Positions 60,095 through 64,000 of a DNA stretch of 64,000 nt are shown here, piece by piece. Source of the stretch: Janthinobacterium sp. B9-8 (GTDB lineage Bacteria > Pseudomonadota > Gammaproteobacteria > Burkholderiales > Chitinibacteraceae); assembly GCF_000969645.2 (NCBI RefSeq), contig NZ_CP014222.1, positions 4,653,740 through 4,717,739 of the forward strand, in the 5' to 3' direction. The position numbers were made by a program, and so were the translations under genes. The notes beneath the pieces were generated by a model, which worked only from the letters and a program-made list of their open reading frames with translations, made no database searches and was not told where the DNA came from. How positions within the stretch are numbered: position 1 is the stretch's first letter; each line of letters opens with the position of its first letter.

Positions 60095-60907
60095 ATGAAA
60101 TATCTTGTACTGGGTAATCCAATTGCGCACAGCAAATCGCCGCAGATTCATCAAGCCTTTGCCGCACAATTTCATTTAGAAAACTTTGTTTACGAGCGCT
60201 GCCTTGCACCACTCGACGGTTTTTCTGCCGTTGTGGCTGATTTTGTGGCTGCTGGAGGCAAAGGCGCAAATGTGACCGTGCCATTTAAAGAAGATGCTTT
60301 TCGCCTTAGCGCCGTGCTTACTCCGCGTGCGGCGGCTGCAGGAGCGGTCAATACGCTGAAAGTAAATGCTGATGGCAGCTTGCTGGGGGACAACACCGAT
60401 GGTGCTGGCTTGGTGAGTGATTTACTCCGATACGGCTCTCTTGCTGGTAAGCGGATATTGCTTCTAGGCGCTGGCGGCGCGGCAGCAGGTGTTTTGCAGC
60501 CTCTATTGGCCGAGCAGCCGAGCAGTCTTTGCATTGCTAATCGTAGCCCAGAGCGGGCTCAGGCTTTGGCGCAACGCTTTACCAGCCAGGCGCTCCCTGT
60601 GCAATCGTCTGCTTTTGAGGCGATTACCGGGCCATTTGATGTGGTGATCAATGCCACCTCAGCCAGCCTATCCGGGCAAAATTTGGCTTTGCCTGCCGGT
60701 ATTTTTGCTAGCGGTTCTTTGGCTTACGACATGATGTATGGCAAGGGTGAGACGCCCTTTTTAGCTGAGGCAAGGCTTGGCGGGGCTCTGCAATGTGTCG
60801 ATGGCCTTGGGATGCTGGTGGGGCAGGCTGCAGAAGCGTTTTATCTATGGACAGGTTTGCGTGCTGATGTGGAGCCGGTCTTGACGAGCATGAGGGCGGC
60901 TTTGTAA
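60095..60907 (+). CDS. aroE: Shikimate dehydrogenase
   Basis: 270-residue NADP-dependent enzyme converting 3-dehydroshikimate to shikimate in aromatic amino-acid synthesis. Substrate motifs are LGNPIAHSKSPQIH at the N terminus and GANVTVPFKEDAF with catalytic Lys near residue 66; DNTDGAGL lies near residue 102. The NADP loop is LLGAGGAAAGVL near 128 and NRSPERA near 150. Length is normal. The stop codon overlaps the mtgA ATG by one base. Confidence 0.96.
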   Translation: MKYLVLGNPIAHSKSPQIHQAFAAQFHLENFVYERCLAPLDGFSAVVADFVAAGGKGANVTVPFKEDAFRLSAVLTPRAAAAGAVNTLKVNADGSLLGDNTDGAGLVSDLLRYGSLAGKRILLLGAGGAAAGVLQPLLAEQPSSLCIANRSPERAQALAQRFTSQALPVQSSAFEAITGPFDVVINATSASLSGQNLALPAGIFASGSLAYDMMYGKGETPFLAEARLGGALQCVDGLGMLVGQAAEAFYLWTGLRADVEPVLTSMRAAL

Positions 60908-61611
60908 TGGCCAAACAACGCTCAATGGCGGGCTGGATAGGGCGGGGTGTGCTTTGCATACTGTTGCTTTTTTTACTGTGGAATCTATGGATATTGGGCC
61001 ACATCTTAGCGTGGAAATGGATGGATCCATCTGCTACCTCTTTTATGCGCGAGCAGCTTAGCCAAATTCAAAAAGAAAACCCGGAGGCTGAGCTACGCCA
61101 TCAATGGGTGAGCTATGCGCAAATTTCCCCTAATCTAAAGCGGGCTTTAGTGGCGAGTGAGGATGCTAAATTTCTGGACCATGAAGGCTTTGATTGGGAA
61201 GGGATACAGATCGCTTGGGAAAAAAATGTTAAAAAAGGCCGCATTGTGGCGGGCGGCTCGACGATTAGTCAGCAGTTGGCTAAAAACTTGTTTTTATCGA
61301 GCGGCCGCAATCCTTTACGTAAGGCAGAAGAAGCCATTATTACAGTCATGCTCGAGGCCATATTAGATAAGCGACGGATTTTTGAGATTTACCTGAATGT
61401 AATCGAGTGGGGCAACGGTGTATTTGGAGCCGAGGCTGCGGCACGCTATTACTATAAAACGTCGGCTGCTCGCTTGGGGGCAAGCCAATCGGCCAAATTA
61501 GCCTCGATGGTAACCAACCCGCGTTATTACGATAAAAATCGATCTGATCGTAAGTTACTTCGTAAAAGTAGTATCGTTTTACGCAGAATGCCTTACGCAG
61601 ATATTCCTTAA
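60907..61611 (+). CDS. mtgA: Monofunctional peptidoglycan glycosyltransferase
   Basis: 234-residue GT51 enzyme that polymerises lipid II in the periplasm. One N-terminal membrane anchor spans about residues 12-38. Catalytic motifs are ASEDAKFLDHEGFDWEGI (Glu near residue 82), GGSTISQQLAKNLFLS near residues 116-131 and KRRIFEIYLNVIEWGNGVFG near residue 155. It lacks a transpeptidase domain, as expected for MtgA. aroE-mtgA is a common pair in betaproteobacteria. Confidence 0.96.
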   Translation: MAKQRSMAGWIGRGVLCILLLFLLWNLWILGHILAWKWMDPSATSFMREQLSQIQKENPEAELRHQWVSYAQISPNLKRALVASEDAKFLDHEGFDWEGIQIAWEKNVKKGRIVAGGSTISQQLAKNLFLSSGRNPLRKAEEAIITVMLEAILDKRRIFEIYLNVIEWGNGVFGAEAAARYYYKTSAARLGASQSAKLASMVTNPRYYDKNRSDRKLLRKSSIVLRRMPYADIP

Positions 61612-61724
61612 TATAAAATTATTTAGTCAAACTGTGTATTAATTTTCAATTAATTAGTCAGTTTTTGCGAAAGATATTGAGTCAGGGAATCAAACAGAAT
61701 ACTCTGCACAGACTTATCTTTCCG

Positions 61725-62777
61725 ATGGCTTTTTACATGCCTCAACATGCTGAAATATTAAGCTTATTAAGTAAGTGTCACCGCCTGATTGTTCCTGATC
61801 CGGAGCTGGCCTTGCGGTCTGTGGAAGAAGCTTATTTTCTATTTGATGATTGTAAGCTTAATGATGTTGAGCTGCTGGTACGCATTACGCTTCCCTATGC
61901 CCGCTTGCTTTTTTCTTTTGGCAGAGTCGATGAATCGCTTGCTGTTCTGTTTAAAGCCTTAACTCAAGCTGCGCTTTGTAGTCATTTATCTGTGCAGGAA
62001 GAGCTGCTGCAAGAGATTGCTTTAACTTACTACACCTTGGGCGATTATCAGGAAGCAGGTGAATACTGGGCCGACTGCTTATCTCAAGATGCTTTTTCTG
62101 ACGTGGCCAAGTTAAATGCCCTGATCGGCATGGGAATGATTCAGTTTGCACATGGGCATATTGAGCAGGCTCTAGCGCTTCATCAACGTGCGGTTTCCCT
62201 GCTAAATAGTCAAATGCCCGCTGTGCTTCATGCACGGGCCTGGATTAATCTGGCGTCTGCTTTTTTTCAGCTCAATCAATGGCATGAAAGCCAGCATGCT
62301 TTGGTGCTGGCTTTTCCTTTTGCGCAACAGGCAAAAAATCAAGAGTTTATTGGTGAGATTTATATCTACATGGCAAAAATAGCCTTGGAAACCAATAGCT
62401 TAGATGTGGCAAAGCAGAAGCTTGCTCAAGCCAAAGCAAGTTGTGCAGAATGGCGCTGGGGCGATATTTTGCAGCAGCTTTTGCATGGGCGTATTTTTCT
62501 GGCCAGCCAGCAGGTAGAGCAAGCGATTTTTTGCTTTAAAAATGCCCTGGAAAAAGCGAGTGAGCTGGGTTTTGCTCAGCATATGATGGACGCTCATCAT
62601 TTACTTTCCATGGCCTACCAACGAATCGGCAATAAAGAGCTGGCGGAGTATGAATATGGCTGCTATCAAACCGCGTGTATTCGTATGAATATGCCCGCTA
62701 AAGCCTGTGATAGTCATACGATGCAGGGTTTACTTAGCAAGCCTGCACCGAGTCTTGGAATGCTGCACTGCGCATAG
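61725..62777 (+). CDS. TPR-repeat protein (first of two paralogues)
   Basis: About 350 residues built from TPR-like helical pairs: ARLLFSFGRVDESLAVLFKA, EIALTYYTLGDYQEAGEYWA, GMGMIQFAHGHIEQALALHQ, NLASAFFQLNQWHESQHALV. It has no signal peptide, membrane helix or catalytic domain. The start is uncertain: ATG 61725 is chosen, ATG 61737 and TTG 61665 are alternatives, and no clear ribosome site helps. The same blocks recur in the next gene, so the two arose by duplication. Such proteins scaffold protein complexes; the partner is unknown. Confidence 0.8.
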   Translation: MAFYMPQHAEILSLLSKCHRLIVPDPELALRSVEEAYFLFDDCKLNDVELLVRITLPYARLLFSFGRVDESLAVLFKALTQAALCSHLSVQEELLQEIALTYYTLGDYQEAGEYWADCLSQDAFSDVAKLNALIGMGMIQFAHGHIEQALALHQRAVSLLNSQMPAVLHARAWINLASAFFQLNQWHESQHALVLAFPFAQQAKNQEFIGEIYIYMAKIALETNSLDVAKQKLAQAKASCAEWRWGDILQQLLHGRIFLASQQVEQAIFCFKNALEKASELGFAQHMMDAHHLLSMAYQRIGNKELAEYEYGCYQTACIRMNMPAKACDSHTMQGLLSKPAPSLGMLHCA

Positions 62778-62839
62778 CTTCGTGTTTTTATAAATGTTAA
62801 AATGCCGTTCGTAAACTACCAGTCAACTTGGTGTCAATA

Positions 62840-63856
62840 ATGCTTGTGTCCTCTGTTGATCAGCTTATTCAGCAAGCTAAAAAGTTAATCTCTTCGCGCA
62901 GCGTGGATTCACTTGCTTTTGCGACGCAAGCCAGAGATCTGGCGGTAGAGTTGGGTTGTCGCATGAGTGAAGCGGCGGCACTCACCGTGTATTCCAGCGT
63001 ATTACAACTTTTTGGCCGCCACCGTGAGGCCATCGATATTCTGGATAAAGTGCTGGATATCGCAGAAACCGATGAGCTGGGTGTTTGGCGTGGAGAAGCC
63101 TTACAGCTGATGGGCCGCCATACATACACATTGGGTGAGTATGAAAGTGCCGCCCGCTATTGGTGCCGTTGCTTAGAGCTTTCCACCCAAGCCATTGAAA
63201 CTACGCAGCGCTTATGTGCTCATATTGGTTTGGGGCAGCTTTATTATGCTCATGAGCAATTTGAGGTAGCGTTAATTCATCATAAAATGGCTCAGGATCT
63301 GGCAAAAAAAGAGCATGATGCGAATTACCAAAGTATTTGCCTGATTAATATCGCGGTTGATTTATTTCGTTTGAATCGCTTAGATGATGCAATGTCGATT
63401 GCCAGGCAAGCATTGCCTTTGGTGAGAGCTGAAGGTAATTATGAATTAGAGGCTGAAGTTTATAGCGTGTTTGGTTTAATTCGATTAGCGCGCGGTGATG
63501 TTGAAAGAGCTAGAATGAATTTTTTAGTGGCGTTAAAAATAAACCGTTTGCATATTAATACCTGGAATGAGGCCGCCAATTTACTGGCTTTAGGCCGTTG
63601 CTCTTTAGCTAATGCGGAGTACGATGCGGCCATTGATGAGCTGCAAAGGGCTTTAAGTTTGGCAGAGGTAATGGAATCACAATATTTGCTGGCAGAAATC
63701 CACGAAGCATTTGCGATTGTTTACCAAAAAATGAATAAGGCTGAGCTGCAAGAAAAGCATGAGACTGCACACAAGAATTTGCGTGTGTTGCTTTTAGAGC
63801 AATCGGCTTCTGCGCAGCTTAGATCGATGGAAATGGATTTACTTGTTCCTAGCTGA
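62840..63856 (+). CDS. TPR-repeat protein (second of two paralogues)
   Basis: 338 residues with six or more TPR-like units: YSSVLQLFGRHREAIDILDK, MGRHTYTLGEYESAARYWCR, GLGQLYYAHEQFEVALIHHK, FGLIRLARGDVERARMNFLV, LALGRCSLANAEYDAAIDEL. It aligns along its length with the preceding gene. ATG 62840 is chosen because GTG/TTG codons just upstream lack a ribosome site. It has no effector domain, and function is unknown. The N-terminal TPR arrays of some GGDEF regulators look similar, but no GGDEF domain follows here. Confidence 0.8.
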   Translation: MLVSSVDQLIQQAKKLISSRSVDSLAFATQARDLAVELGCRMSEAAALTVYSSVLQLFGRHREAIDILDKVLDIAETDELGVWRGEALQLMGRHTYTLGEYESAARYWCRCLELSTQAIETTQRLCAHIGLGQLYYAHEQFEVALIHHKMAQDLAKKEHDANYQSICLINIAVDLFRLNRLDDAMSIARQALPLVRAEGNYELEAEVYSVFGLIRLARGDVERARMNFLVALKINRLHINTWNEAANLLALGRCSLANAEYDAAIDELQRALSLAEVMESQYLLAEIHEAFAIVYQKMNKAELQEKHETAHKNLRVLLLEQSASAQLRSMEMDLLVPS

Positions 63857-64000
63857 TGCCTGCTTATTAATGTCTGTGTCTTAAAATGCGGACTAAGCTG
63901 GTTATTTATGCTTTTCTCATTATTAGTAAGCTGCTTTCCTTATTTAGAATAATCCACCGGCATGTAAACTTTCAACTTCGAATTGAAAGTAAATTCTTAT

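Overview
This window is one contiguous piece of a Gram-negative, mid-GC bacterial chromosome. The gene content points to a betaproteobacterium of the order Neisseriales (Chromobacteriaceae/Chitinibacteraceae type, for example Iodobacter or a relative). The reasons are the order tmk-holB-pilZ-tatD, the divergent lptFG / pepA-holC pair, ntrBC near glnA, LPS-transport and TonB genes, and the many GC-rich palindromic intergenic repeats. The genus is an inference from gene order and style; no rRNA or tRNA gene was seen. Nearly all of the sequence is explained by intact genes, and no phage, CRISPR array or transposase gene was found.

Left part (1-10.9 kb): the end of tmk, then holB, pilZ, tatD and an MBL-fold hydrolase, followed by a four-gene efflux operon (outer-membrane lipoprotein, HlyD adaptor, RbbA-type double-ATPase/permease fusion, second permease). 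Both tmk and tatD are followed by a diverged second copy of their own 3' end. Next, on the minus strand (14.2-10.9 kb), lies a bufferin-type copper RiPP operon (DUF2282 precursor, DUF692/MNIO enzyme, DUF2063 partner, DoxX) preceded by an ECF sigma factor and a small zinc-binding anti-sigma factor. A Fur-box-like site lies in front of the sigma gene.

Middle part (14.4-29.7 kb): rlmJ, then a small polysaccharide cluster (GT4, GT2, Wzx flippase) whose gaps hold copies of a palindromic repeat. A YbjD-like OLD nuclease, a hybrid histidine kinase and galE follow. Then come lptG/lptF divergent from pepA-holC and an acidic protein with a Glu-Pro tract.

29.8-39.5 kb: an SDR/LysR pair and an iron/haem uptake block (ChaN lipoprotein, ExbB, ExbD, TonB, exported oligopeptidase B, TonB-dependent receptor) lie between the pepA-holC unit and valS, which are usually close together. 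A clear Fur-controlled promoter precedes chaN.

Right part (39.7-64 kb): valS, a YehS-type protein, a repeat element with a nested 329-bp MITE-like insertion, a DUF2520 oxidoreductase, a chemoreceptor and a glycine-zipper protein. Then ntrBC with its own sigma-54 promoter and NtrC site, small stress and enzyme genes, and a compact J-domain cluster with three unrecognised proteins. A MATE pump with a divergent TetR repressor, glnA with sigma-54/NtrC control, a rhodanese, aroE, mtgA and two tandem TPR proteins complete the window.

The most notable items are the bufferin operon with its sigma/anti-sigma pair, the uncharacterised J-domain cluster, the nested MITE with target-site duplication, the two gene-end duplications, and the matched sigma-54/NtrC architecture at glnA and ntrBC.
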